Below are positions 12,223 through 24,680 of a stretch of 64,000 nt of DNA, piece by piece; positions within the stretch are counted from its first letter, which is position 1, and the number at the start of each line of letters is the position of its first letter. Source of the DNA: Glandiceps talaboti (taxonomy: Eukaryota; Hemichordata; Enteropneusta; Spengelidae). The stretch spans positions 16,022,651 to 16,086,650 of the forward strand of contig NC_135563.1 of NCBI RefSeq assembly GCF_964340395.1, given 5' to 3'. A program made the translations under genes and the position numbers. Under the pieces are notes generated by a model. The model saw only the letters and a program-made list of their open reading frames with translations. It was not told where the DNA came from and searched no databases.

Positions 12223-13874
12223 ATGTCTGGATCTGTATCTTCAAGCGCTAATGTAACTCCGGCTAATAAAAGCACAAAGAACGTTACTTTTCGATCAGAA
12301 GCGTGTCCATTCTCTCCTGCATCAGTTGTAAGTGGAGGGTTCTTCGCAACATGTGGACGTGGTCAGACGTTGAAGAAAACATTGCTGGCAGAAGTGAAAA
12401 AACCAGGAGCAAGTCATCAGGTAAGCTATATAGTTTATGGAGACGCTACAGAGTTACACAAACCAAAACAACATTTGAATCACAGGCAAGGAAGTTCCTT
12501 GTCTGTGTTTGAATAAATGTCTCTTGTGTATCCATCGCTTGTACTTGTTGCTCGAGATAAATGTCGAGAGACAAAAGTCACCAACTACACCAGTCCACGT
12601 AACGTTTAAACCTCAAAAGTTTGTGTTTCAATTTGCACCATTTTCTGTATGAAATATCAATGTTTTGTCCGTCGCCTCTACGGTGACAGACTTTAGGAAA
12701 TCTTGGCATACGTTTGTAATCGCCGTTGTTCCAAGTGTTCACCTCCAGTTCCATAGTACACAACATGCGACAGTTGAAGTTGACACAATTTGATGTTATT
12801 TGTTACACACCGAATGTGTTTTGTCAAGTTCAAGTTGTGGCATTTCTCTGACATTTTCAAGACATTTCTTTGGGTTTTAGCTTGGCGTCACTAGCATCGC
12901 GTCCAGTTCTTGACTCCTAATCGCTTATTTCCTGTTCACTTGACATTACACCACGCGTGCCTCATTAGCCAGTCACTTTTGGTATATGCATAAATAGAAA
13001 GTATTGTTTACATAGATAGAGGTGTAAATCTGTCTCGAATAGTGTGACTGCACTGGTCATGGAAGTATCACCGTCGGCGATACTTCTATGGACTGGTGAA
13101 GTAAACTCAGTTGTTTTATTTGTTCACAGATGATGAAGTGTGAAAACCACTTCCAAAACTATTCATACTTTGAGTTTCATGTTCACAACTGTATAATGTA
13201 TTGTAGCTTGAAGGTTTATACTTCCATGATTGTAGCATAGGCTTAGCCCATTGGGGCATTGATTCATGTTGTTACTCAACCCTGTGTGGGAGCACAGACC
13301 CTCCTGGTGGAGGGTCTGTGGTGGGAGTGACCAGGGTACCGGGGTGAGGTGTTAACCATCACTGGCATCAGGAAAGAGTCATGTACACTGCAGCCATGCA
13401 TGCAAGCATGGCTAGCATAAACCTTATTGTAGTCAGTGTACCAGCAAGATATAACCCCCCCCCCCCCCCCCCCCCATGAAATCTGGTGGAGAATAGTACC
13501 CACTCATTGCATATGATAGTGAAACATATTTTGGCTATTGACCTAAATTGTTATCCCTGTCCTAACCCCCTAACTTGATGTGTATTGTATAGTACATTCA
13601 GTCCACTGTCCTGCTATTGCTTTACCTCTGAATGATATTTATCATATGGTGGTCTTTATTTCAGAATGGATGTAACTGTAACCGTTCCAACACCAGTGTT
13701 CTGTGCAGAAGTTGTGGAACCACATTCAAAGGTAGAGTTCGTATGCCCTGCCCATGTCACCCAAACACAATACATCTGATGGATATGGTGTACTGTCCAA
13801 GCTGCAGAGCCACAACTCTCAAAGAATTTACATTCCAAAGTACAAGACCAAGGTCACAGAGCAGACAACTTTAA
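12223..13874 (+). CDS. Small cysteine-rich probable zinc-binding protein, unnamed
   Basis: Two coding exons, 12223-12420 and 13665-13874, join in phase 0 across a GT-AG intron to give 135 residues. The start is the first ATG of the frame; the frame stays open upstream but without another ATG. The N-terminal half is Ser/Thr/Lys-rich. The C-terminal half has ordered cysteines: CNC, then CRSC, then PCPCHPNTIHLMD, then CPSC. The two CxxC knuckles with a CPCH between them look like a zinc ribbon. The protein ends in a short basic Ser/Arg tail. I do not recognise the family with certainty; it may be the group listed in invertebrate annotations as 'CG13380-like'. No function is proposed. The intron carries a hairpin and a C homopolymer. 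Confidence 0.7.
13293..13320. repeat. Perfect hairpin in intron
   Basis: CACAGACCCTCC and GGAGGGTCTGTG are perfect 12-bp arms around a TGGT loop, in the intron of the small cysteine-rich gene. It may be the end of a short interspersed element or a chance RNA structure. Confidence 0.7.
13455..13475. repeat. C homopolymer
   Basis: A run of 21 cytosines. Its length is likely to be unreliable in sequencing. Confidence 0.95.
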
Positions 13875-14612
13875 ACTTGCAAGGTAGATTTGTATCTATC
13901 ACAGAGACTTGAAGTTGAAGAGAGACAACTGACGTGTTGATTTTCAATGTGGAAGCTGTACAAACCTCATCATAGTGATTGAAGAGAGACAAAACTGAAC
14001 TCTAAAATCTTTCCTATGACAGCTACTTTGTGTCAAAAAGAATGCTAGCTTTTCTTTATGTTGCCGTCCTATTTAATTTTTCTAAGAGAAAAGTCTTACA
14101 ATTTTGATTTCTCACTGCAGCTTACATGCTGTATGGTAATTTCCTTGTCTTATCCCATTCACTTACTATTATTGAAGGAACTAGTAGTGAAGTGTTATCA
14201 ATAATCAGAAACTTTCAACTCGTACTATTAAACACTGGCTTCAGAGTTTATTTGTGCAAAGAGCTAAAGATGAACAGTAATAACTAATTTGTGAATGTTG
14301 TCATTGGCAAGACTACAGATATGTGAAGTAAACAATATGTATGATTGACATTACTTGTAATGGCCAAGACAGAGGGTTTTTTTATTCTATATCAATGATG
14401 TACCATTTGAACAACCAAAGGAGAGACTGATATAACCAGGCATTAGTGTTGTTTAGGTTCTGTGCCATTTTGTGTGGACATCTTCAGTTTGCCCTGTGTC
14501 TATAATGTGTATTCTAGTCAGAAGTTGAGAATGTAAAATTCTTGTCCATGTTTTACATTTTTCCCTTACAGTAGATTTTACTAAGACTTGTATCTTTAGC
14601 TCTGTGTGTACT

Positions 14613-14663
<51 letters not shown>

Positions 14664-16595
14664 ATATAAGTTAAGTTTTGGTATTGCAGATCATATGGTA
14701 TGTCACACTTCACTAAGGTTTTTGAACTTTACTAAGAGATGTGAGAGGGGAAATTTAGTAAAACTTGTAGAGTTACCCCATAAGTTAGTTATCACACAGC
14801 TTCAAGGTAACTGTGGGTCGAGTGTCAGTTAGAAAGTAAAGACTCCTGTAGTGGGATGAACCACAATGGAGTCACTATCTACAAAGCACTATAGGCTGTA
14901 CTGTGTCATCTTAGTAAAAACAATGTCTTCATAGACACTGTCACATGTAAAACAACTATAACTATATTCATAGGGTCTAAGACATGCTGGTCAATTTTGA
15001 CAAAACCAACAGCAGCTACAGCACACTTCTAGTTCCATACTCCATGCCATAGCAAGCTATCTTTAGTTTCTGTGTGTTAAATAAAACATACTAGTACATT
15101 TTTAGAATAAGTTGGTCTGTTCATTCATTCATACAGAGAGTACATATAGGGTGATAACACAGTTTTAGAGCTCGTAACTGTGTATCTCATGTATACAAGG
15201 TGGTTTGTGTATGAAAGATTCTGTAAACCGTTCCTAGACTTATGATTTGCAACTGGTACTGAACCATTACAAAGACCAAACTTTCCATATCATAAGTCTG
15301 GTATATTGTTATAATGAATAATGTGGTTACCAAAGACATTCATGACTACATATTGTTCAGGTTTTCCTTCCTCCCTTTGTCTTCAGTGAACATTTTGTAC
15401 GAGATACTGTAATACTAATACTATGATAGTGTGAAAAGGAATTGCTTACTCAGGGAGTTTGTAAACAGGTCAATGCACCTGGATGTTTTTGTATGATAAT
15501 AAACATATTCTCATTCTTTATATAACAAGTTGTGTTCATTTTCATGTACAGTGTGTAAGAAGACTAACTTTGGGAGTGTCTAGCTGGCCTAGAAGTGTGT
15601 GAGAGAGAGAGAGAGAGAGAGAGCGCACATGGGTCAGACCACAAAACAAGTGGTTAGAAGTGTGATTGAACAAAATGTTGGGCTGATTGCAGTGGTATTT
15701 AGGGAGAATAATATTTGTGGACATCCAGCAGGAAAAGTTAAACAAATGTTTGCAGCATGGATATGGTTGTGATGTCAACTTATACTGATCAAGCCAATTC
15801 TACATCAAGCCTACAAAAGAACAAATGACTAAACATAACAGCCCAAAAGAAATTGCAAAGTGTACACTACATAGGATTTTAATCAGATTGCCCCCATCAC
15901 ACCCCTACTTGAACAATGATACCAGTACTGAAGAGCAGACACAGTATGAAAATAAGGAAAACTACAGTACATACAGTATATACATGAGAAATGTTAGATA
16001 CCTTACATGTAATTTCAAGCTACAATTTATTTTTCTACTAAAATTTTCTTATACAAAACACCGATTATTACACTTTCAGTTTATCTAGAATAATATTGTT
16101 CATATATAGAGGAAGGTGGAAAAGTTCATGGGTAAAATAATATTAAGTTGGAAACAAATACTAGCTGTTTTCAATAAACTCATACACAGCAAGTTGAATA
16201 TATCATAGGGATGCTGGGTATTTCCATAAAAACAATGGCCAATGCAGGAACCTCTGAACTGTAATATCAGACTATCCATCCTCCACATAACAGCAATGCC
16301 CCTCAAATCACAACATGTAAAGCCAAACAGAGTTTCCATTCAGGAATGATAGTGTCAAAAACTTCAATAAGATCAATTACTGACTGCATTGCAGCATTGT
16401 TTTTTCCTCTTTGTTCATCTATCAGCAAAACCCCTCTGAGTGCTAGTCAACAGGCATGTCGTGACACTCCATATCTTATAGACTATGTAGGGTAGTGATA
16501 GATTAAATATATCAATACTATTAACTCCATGTTCTAACCATCAAAATAAATAACAAAGTACACATGATCTTACATTTTTCTCACTTATATAGGTC
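13875..16595 (+). other. 3' UTR of the small gene, then intergenic sequence
   Basis: AT-rich and non-coding. It holds a TA dinucleotide repeat at about 14616-14661, a GA repeat at 15601-15623, and candidate AATAAA signals at 15080-15085 and near 15499. The 3' UTR could end at either. No exon is recognisable between 15500 and 16595. Confidence 0.45.
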
Positions 16596-16885
16596 ACAGG
16601 GCTTGAAATTAACTTTTTTTCTTTGGTAGTCTTAGTGGGCTACCAATTTCAGAAACTGGTAGTCCAAGGATGTTGACCAACAGTCCTTTATTCCAGAACT
16701 GAAAAGAGTTCCTCTATTGGAAATATGTGTTATTAAAATATTTTCATGTCAGTAAATCTTCCATCCTTTAAATCATTGCATAATTAGTGGTAGCCTGCAC
16801 AGGCTACCAGCTGCAAATTATGGTAGTACCATGACAAGAATTGGTAGTCTGTGGACATGGGACTACTGTTAATTTCAAGCCCTGT
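16596..16885. mobile_element. MITE-like element with perfect 18-bp terminal inverted repeats
   Basis: The left end ACAGGGCTTGAAATTAAC (16596-16613) is exactly inverted at 16868-16885. The 290-bp interior is non-coding and repeats GGTAGT and GCTACC motifs. Elements with ends like GGGCTYGAAATTAAC occur in many marine animal genomes as I remember them. No exact target duplication is visible (TATAGGTC on the left against TAGGATCA on the right). It ends about 50 bp beyond the ANAPC10 stop, so it probably lies in or near that gene's 3' UTR. Confidence 0.75.
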
Positions 16886-16935
16886 AGGATCATAAACTCC
16901 TGGAAAAATGTGACGTCATAATTGAAAATATACTG

Positions 16936-18026
16936 TTATCTGATAGTACTATGCATGGCTAGTTCTACTGAATTAAACACAGGTGCTTTAGCGATGCTAT
17001 TTTCCTGTATTGGCGAATAGACTTTGATTTGCCTCATGTGTGTATCTCTACCATTCTGGTGATTTGATAACACTGCTATCTGAATCATGAATGTTCTCAC
17101 AGCCTTCTTTTTACTATCTTCCAATGGTATGGTCACCCAGCCACTAGGCTCAGTCAACTCTAGCACTTCAATTTCTTGTAAGTCATGGAAGTGGTTGCCA
17201 ATCCGAACTGAAATCTTGTTTGGGGTATAACTCTCATCGGATTTGTAATCTGCATAGATACATATTCTGTCGACGGTTGTTTTACGACGAAACTGAATAT
17301 TCACTAGGTGTGGTTGCGTACCATCAGACTGCCAATATGTCTCTATTAAAAAAAAGAAGTTTATAAATTACGATTTTATTATTTCTCCCTCTTCTTCATA
17401 GTACAGTGGATCCTCACTAGTCTGAGTATTATCCCACAATGATGTCCATACATGTAACAAGGTCAACAAACTATGAAGACTGAGCTAAGTCCTCAACAGC
17501 TGATTTAATTGTGTTTATTTGATGTAGAGTGAATTGTTTCAGTGGGTAGATTGTTCTAGATACATATTGTCAATGGAAAGAATGAGTTGAGGTATACATC
17601 TGTTCTTGCACGTGGCAGAAGTAGTTTAGAATGCTCTCTAGTCACATGTTTGTTTCCTGGATAACTCCCATTCTTAGCATGTTATCAATGAGATTATTCA
17701 TCATCTTGTACATTAGTGTGGCTTTGGAAATGATTCTGCAGGTTTTCAGTGATTTACTCATATGCCTAATGTAAAAGTGAATGTATAAAATTGAAGCCCT
17801 TAGAAACACTGAAAATGCAGCCCTGTCATTTCCTACCCAAGGACATGTCTGTGTACTTTGTTGTTATTTTGTTTGAGAGAACTGTCTACCTACCAAGTGA
17901 TCCATCTCTGAGTTGATCTACACCAAAGCCTGGTTTACAAGACGACAGTGACCAAACTGCTTGGCTTCCTATCTCACGTAATTTGCCTCGTTTTCCTGCT
18001 GGAATAGGATCCTTGTTGTCTGACAT
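16936..18026 (-). CDS. ANAPC10: Anaphase-promoting complex subunit 10 (DOC domain)
   Basis: ANAPC10/DOC1 is the co-receptor that, with CDC20 or CDH1, binds D-box substrates on the APC/C ubiquitin ligase in mitosis and G1. Coding exons on the minus strand: 18026-17894 and 17342-16936, joined in phase 1 by GT-AG, giving 179 residues (human 185). The second exon begins with TYWQSDGSQP-like sequence (ETYWQSDGTQPHLVNIQF), the conserved DOC-domain loop. The C-terminus ends in STIR, keeping the Ile-Arg tail that docks on APC3/CDC27. REIGSQAVWSLSSCKPGFGV is identical in human as I recall it. An in-frame ATG at 18038 would add MPLT; I chose the downstream ATG because it matches the family better. ANAPC4 lies upstream on the same strand. 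Confidence 0.97.
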
Positions 18027-18600
18027 GGTTAACGGCATTGGTAAGCTGTAAGATATACACGATATAAGGATTTGGATACTACCACACTGTACATGATGTA
18101 ACAACATTTAATGTTGTTTACAACAGAATCTCCGCTGTTGGGTGGGGTGTCTAATACTGTATACTACAGCTTGTGACTCGAGGCCACAAGTGTTTGACCC
18201 AGCAGCTACAAAATATCAGCTATTACAATGTATAGTTATCTAAATTAGTCTCAGTACAAGGGTATATATCCATTCCATGTCAGTATAATTACTCCAAACG
18301 TTAATAACACATTCCTTTTGACATTCACCACGATTCACTTATCGTCAATGTGAGGACAAATTCGTGTCATTTTAGTATCATATATCACAAAATTCACGTT
18401 CCAACGCGACCTGGAAGTATTTAAACTACAAAACTCACCTATTGTGTTAAAATCACTATCCGATACACTTGTGAAATTTGAACATTTCCGCCAAGGGGTC
18501 GCCTTGGTGTCAGCTGATTGTTTGGGGGCGGCCTGATTGACTGCGCCCTCACAGGGCAATTCATCTAAACCTTTGTTTTTTAATTGAAAAGCTACAGGAG
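18027..18600 (-). promoter_or_regulatory. ANAPC10 5' UTR, probable leader exon and promoter
   Basis: On the minus strand a good acceptor (CTTACAG) lies about 20 bp before the start codon, and a good donor (ATAG|GTGAGT) lies near 18438. A non-coding leader exon in about 18439-18560 is therefore likely. That segment is GC- and CpG-rich, as expected at a promoter. Confidence 0.5.
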
Positions 18601-19645
18601 GCCGCGGATATTCGCCAAAGGTTTTTATAATTGGATGTTTATGCTTTAGTTGTTAAATTCCCTTCAATGGAATGAACTGTAGACAAACAAGTAATAATAG
18701 CTCGGATGGAAAGAAAGACAATCACATCATATAACAGTGTAATCAAAATACTATTAAGGATACTGACTGAAATGTATAACATGTGGATAAATTGATCATT
18801 TTTGTTGCATTCTTTTATTTTCATTCAGTTTTTCACACAGGTGAATTCACTTCACAAGTTTTGCAATAATAGTAATTGTAAAGGATTATAATATCAAGCC
18901 AAAATTATTCTTTAAATTTTCAGAACATCATATTTTTACCATTCTGGAGATAAAGTGCAATAATTTTGCCACCACAAGCTGCAAAACAAATCATAACCAC
19001 ATCTCACCTCATTGCAATCAATTTTGTTTAGCAGAATGGTGTTCACAGGAAAACAAGCAACAAATTTTCCAAACCAAGTCAATTAGTCAAACTTTGTGCT
19101 GTGAACTATCTGCATTTTAGTTGTAGAAAATTCAAGTGTCAGTGATTATTTTAATAGGTTATATTCTCTATTGTTAATATGGCCAAACTCTGTCATAGCT
19201 TAGTTTCATACACACATAACACACACACACACACAAGCAGATACACATGGGCACATAAAGAGCTACACACACACATGCACATGCAAGCACAGAAAATGTT
19301 AAAATTGTGATAGTGAAGGTAGTGTGAGCAAGTGTGTTTGGTTGTGTAATTCCTCCAACTCTATCAAGGTTGTGTCAGTGATGTGTGTCTGTGCGTATCT
19401 GTTATGCATTATCACAATTCATGATACTCTATTTCCATGGGATGAAACTCTTGTTTATTACAAAGTCAAGAAGTCAGAAAACCCAAAAACACTATTTTTT
19501 TCACAATTTTATTCAACATGACAGCAAGTCATACTGTTGCTAGTCTGGCAGTGATTTATTCATTGAAGTAACAAAAGACATAATTTGTACATATCAATGT
19601 TTCTAGTTATGTTTCACATATATATAAATACATTTAGATAACTAT
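18601..19645. other. Spacer between ANAPC10 and ANAPC4
   Basis: AT-rich with no coding exon. It has a CA microsatellite at about 19213-19236. The inverse of AATAAA (TTTATT) at 19555-19560 is the likely polyadenylation signal of ANAPC4, about 90 bp after its stop. Confidence 0.55.
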
Positions 19646-22600
19646 TCATGATTCCGTGTTCCTTTCCTCAGTATCTTCCTCATCCATTCCGTCATTACTG
19701 TCAACCTCTCCTTCCCCTTCATCCTCAGCATCCATGTCAAATACCCTGACTCTACGACCACTGGAAAACATCTACAATATGAATAAAAAGTTCATTATCA
19801 AAAAACCAGTAGTCACATATCAAGGTAACACTATTATTGAGGAGTGAAATTAGTCAAAATTTTATGTTGTTGTACTCGTTTATTGCTGATATATATTACA
19901 GAAAGGCCAAAGTCCATTGACGATGAGAAGTAGTTCCTGTGTCAATTATACTTTGACAGTTTGTCAAAATATAGAATATTGTGCAATTTTCACTGTAAAT
20001 TTTTTTCACAAGTGAGCTCAGAGACTGGGAACACCTTCTGTACTTTGCTAGTCAGACAGCATGATGGGTCAATGTTTGGTTTGCTGGCTGTAGTCATTGA
20101 CACTGTTTTTGCTAAGGTTAGGGAACCCTGGTAACAGAAAGGGGGAACATGGTAAAACTGGCATAGTTTCCAATACAATGTACCATAATTTTGGTGGAGA
20201 ATCGTGGTAAAATGACAGCGAACTGGCAGGTAGATTTGACCTACTTCCTGCTGTTTGATACCTTTTGTTACTACAACAGAGTGTTTTGAAATATGATTTT
20301 CAGGTTATTGGGAGGATGCTCAGAAAATATCAGATGATCTATTGCCCTTACTTCTTTGTTAAAGGAGAACACAGTGGTGTATTCAGTAAAATCCATCAAC
20401 TACTAAGATCCTGGATAGACTACAGTGTAAAACATCTGTGAATTTAGGGGTACAAAGCGTGACAGTAAGATGACACACTTACCACACACGACACTCTTCG
20501 ACTACCACTGACAGCAAAGAAACTAGCTTTCATGTTTTCAAGTCTTCTATACTGACTTACATAGGGACCTAGGTCAGTGCTCTTTCTGTAAAGGAGATCA
20601 AAAATAAATAAATGGGGAGGGTACGCAATACTGAACAATATCTGTTACTAAATGGAGAGGGTAGGAGATATTGAACAATTCTTGTGAAGGACATCAAAAT
20701 AAATAAATGGGGAGGGTAATGGAGGAACTATCCAGTATTCATGTAAAAAGATCTTGTGTTTTGTGATACACGGTTTCTGTTAAAACATTCCCATACAGAA
20801 CTAAATTTATTTATTTTCACTTACAAAACTGTAGTTGTACTGAGCTGTGGTTGGCAGGTTGATAGTGAGGTATAGGGTCTTTGTGTAGACTCTGTCAACG
20901 TACTAATTGGTAACTGTGCTAGCACTGAGAAGTTATCACCATCACTGCTATCTTCATGTAGTAATATAGACAATATTGTATCGTCATAAAACTGTACATC
21001 TAAGATCTTGTGTTGAGTACATCTGGAGAGAAAACATTACAGGAATGTTAACTTTTATTCTATACCAAGGAATTTCCTGCCTTCAGCCATGGGGAAAACA
21101 GGTTACAATAAATTGTGATATTGCATAGTTTGTAGGCTGCTTAATTGAATGTGCCACAAAACTGTGATTTTGTGGCGCCATGTAGCACAGGAAACTGGCC
21201 TAGCCCTGAATCATGTTAACTAGGATTGAGAAGTAAATATAAATGTCCTATAATAATGGCAATGACAGGTGAAAACATAAGTTTGCATATGTCTGTATAT
21301 ATTTGCATATTGGGAATAAAACACCTTGCCTTGTGTTTACAACTAGAGTTATAAAGTCTAGTGACCCTTTGAATAGAGGTGAATGACTGGTAAACCTTGA
21401 CAATTAATATATTGTAGATGGTGAGCTAGTTTTTACTTGATATTGAACCAGTCAGCTTTCTGCAATAAGAATTCTGCCATCTCTGAAAAAAATAGGTGAC
21501 TTTATCTTGAGTGTGGCATCATTTATGAGTTGATAGAGTTTAAAATTATTCACCATCTGATTATTTTCAACTTACCTAAATGGGATGCTATCGTTAGCAG
21601 ACACTTCACCAAGAGTACCAAAATGAACTTGTAATACAACTGGAGTACTGAAACAAAGAAATAAATACTATAAATACGTCATGTATGGTACATTATAAAC
21701 TAGACTGATTAATGCACTCAAAAATACTTATTTCACACAAAAACACAAATTACAACAAATAATCTCGCCATGATTTTTTCTACATGGAAGTAATATCACA
21801 TCTAAAAACAGAATTTTCATTGGTTTGCACCATGCTAGTCTATTTAGACTTGATGTAATAGTAACAGCGCCCTCATTCAGATTATAAGTGTACACAGCCA
21901 TACCTGTTAACTTCTCCTGACTTTTTAATGATGTACATTTCTTCTGAGGCAGTCTTCTTTGTGGTGAGGATTGAGTACAATACGCCACTATCTTCCAATG
22001 TCTGTCTGTAGAACAAAAAAATACGGTGATGTCACTGCTACCAACCATCACTGCATACAATCTCAGACCACCAAACAACAACAACAACAACAACAACATC
22101 AACAACTCTGTGTACAATGCACCACTACCTTCTAATGTCTGTCTATAGAACAAAAAGATGAGGTGATGTCACTGACTCCTAACATTCTACAAATGCTGGA
22201 GGATGTTAAAGTCTTCATACTCTTACACTGAGTGAGTTCTACGTGTATATTATATCTGGCAGCTGAAACGAAAGCTATGCACTGGGCTGTGTCATTTGTA
22301 CAGGCAAAAAATTAAGATCACAATGGTCTGATATATGACATTGTATATCTAGATATACATGTACCAGTAACATAGTGGAAATAATTTCATTATTATAACA
22401 ATGCAAAGGTTGTCATTCAAGTGTTCAAAAACAAAGAATATGTCTACTCATCTAAATATTTTTTTATGATTTCATACACATACTATGCCGGTGCAAGATA
22501 TCATACTCCAATAATAATAATGTTAATAATGTCGTCTTTCATAAGTGCAGTCCCACTTTGTGCTCAAAGCACTTTACAATTATTACCCCTGGCAGGGCTC

Positions 22601-24649
22601 TATAGTGGTACAATGTCCCTTTATGCATCCTAAATTCCCTAGTGAGCATACAATCCATTGCAGCCTCTATAAGTGCATAAGATTAAAGCATTCACATTGC
22701 AACCGATATCCTACTAGGTCCCCACTTATACAGCTGGGTTGACTGGGGCACAATCATGGGTCAAATCTTGCCTAAGGACTTTAGCCATTCAGAAACAATG
22801 TGGCTCATACCTGCAACCTGCAGATTCCAAGCCAGCCACTCTAACCATTCAACAATCATGACACCAATGTCAAACATAAACTACATTTATGGATGTACAA
22901 ACCACACTGCATAATGAACAAAAGTTATAACAATATCAAATTAGACATTTTTGTCACTATTACAGTGTATATTTTGCCAGTTCCCCTATTTTATCAACTT
23001 ACTGTGTAATGGCCACAGGTAATATTTTCTTGTCGTCATGGTGACCAACTGTTTGATACAAATGATGTGATATTCCTTGTTTCACTAAGCCTTCTCCAAT
23101 CACTGTCTGCAAAAAGAAAAATATCTTGTCAACTTTGGAATGATCAAAACATATCAAAAGCAGGAATTCTCCCAATGATAATGTGACTTGCTGTTGATTA
23201 ATACATGCTAGAACCTACATTATAATTGCTCAGTGTGCTATATATATTAGTCATATATTAAAGGATTCTTTTGTCTGTTTCATTTCATATTTCAATTTAC
23301 TTATAAACTCTTATGAGAAATACCACTTTGTGAAAATCAACCAAATTTCAATGCCATGTATCATCTCAATGACAGAAACAACCCAGATAGGGAATGTTTA
23401 TATTTTGGTGATCATATGCCAGTGAGTCGCCACAAGTTCTTCACCTCCAAAACATGATACAGCCAGTCATATGCAAAACAGGGTGCCAGGAACCAGGAGT
23501 CATGCGTTTAACAGATTTAAGAGATATAATTGCTGGCTTTCTGGTTCAGATATACATTGTATAAGTGGACGTCACTTCTGGGCTTTTCTTTATTACTTTG
23601 AAATAACATTTCCATCATGAAGTAATGGAAAAACTCTTTTCAGTCCAATTACAGTACTCAACAAAAACCAGTTGTTGTAAACGGAAACAGATCTTTTGAC
23701 CTGTATAATTGTGTGTTATTTAAAGTGGCCATATGGATGAGGATTGGGGTATTTATTTTGTATTTTTAATTTATTAAACAATTTTATCATGGCTTCCTAC
23801 TAGAAAAATCAATGTGAAACAACATATGCCAAGTTCTTGGTTGTAACTTAATAAATTACAAAGATTAATGAATGTGTAAAATACATACAATAACAAACAT
23901 TTTACACATTTTTTTAGCTTTTTGCAATGTATTGAGTAACAAACACAGTCTTGGCCAATGTTGTTTCACATTGATTTTTCTAGTAGGAAGCCATGATAAT
24001 ATAGTTTCATAAATGAACAATACAAAATAAATACCAAAATTTCATCCACACATGGCCACTTTAATAGAATGAAGACTACAATCCAACCATTTGACTTACT
24101 GCTGGCTTAGAGAGAACCAAGTTCACTTCCTTCTCAACATCACCAAACAGCTGGTACAGAGATTTGTTTGGATGGTGTTGATATAGTAGTTTACTATCAC
24201 GTAGATTAGGACACGATTCTACAAACTGCTGCCATGGGTTGTCTAATATCTCTGGTAAGTAAGATAATTCTTCCTTCTTCAAATACTGACCAACTCGTTC
24301 CAAATTAAAACCAGAACCTTTATCAATCGAGTCTTTATCCTGAAATGAACAACAGCAACTAATCTAAGAATATATTCATCTCAAATTACCTGTTTTGTCA
24401 CCTGTTTCCATGGTACCACAGTATGGTTGGACTCAATTATACTAATTTACTAAAATATGGACTCATTAAAAATAGTGTCAATGACATTGTAGCACTCTAC
24501 TGATTATAGGTAAATTTATTTACACACCCTGAGTAACACTCCTACTAAATATACAAGCCATTAGTCAAGCAGTTCTCAAGTTTAAATCCTTTATCATAAA
24601 CATATACCATGACAGACAGACAGACAGACAGACACACACACAGGCAGAC

Positions 24650-24680
<31 letters not shown>

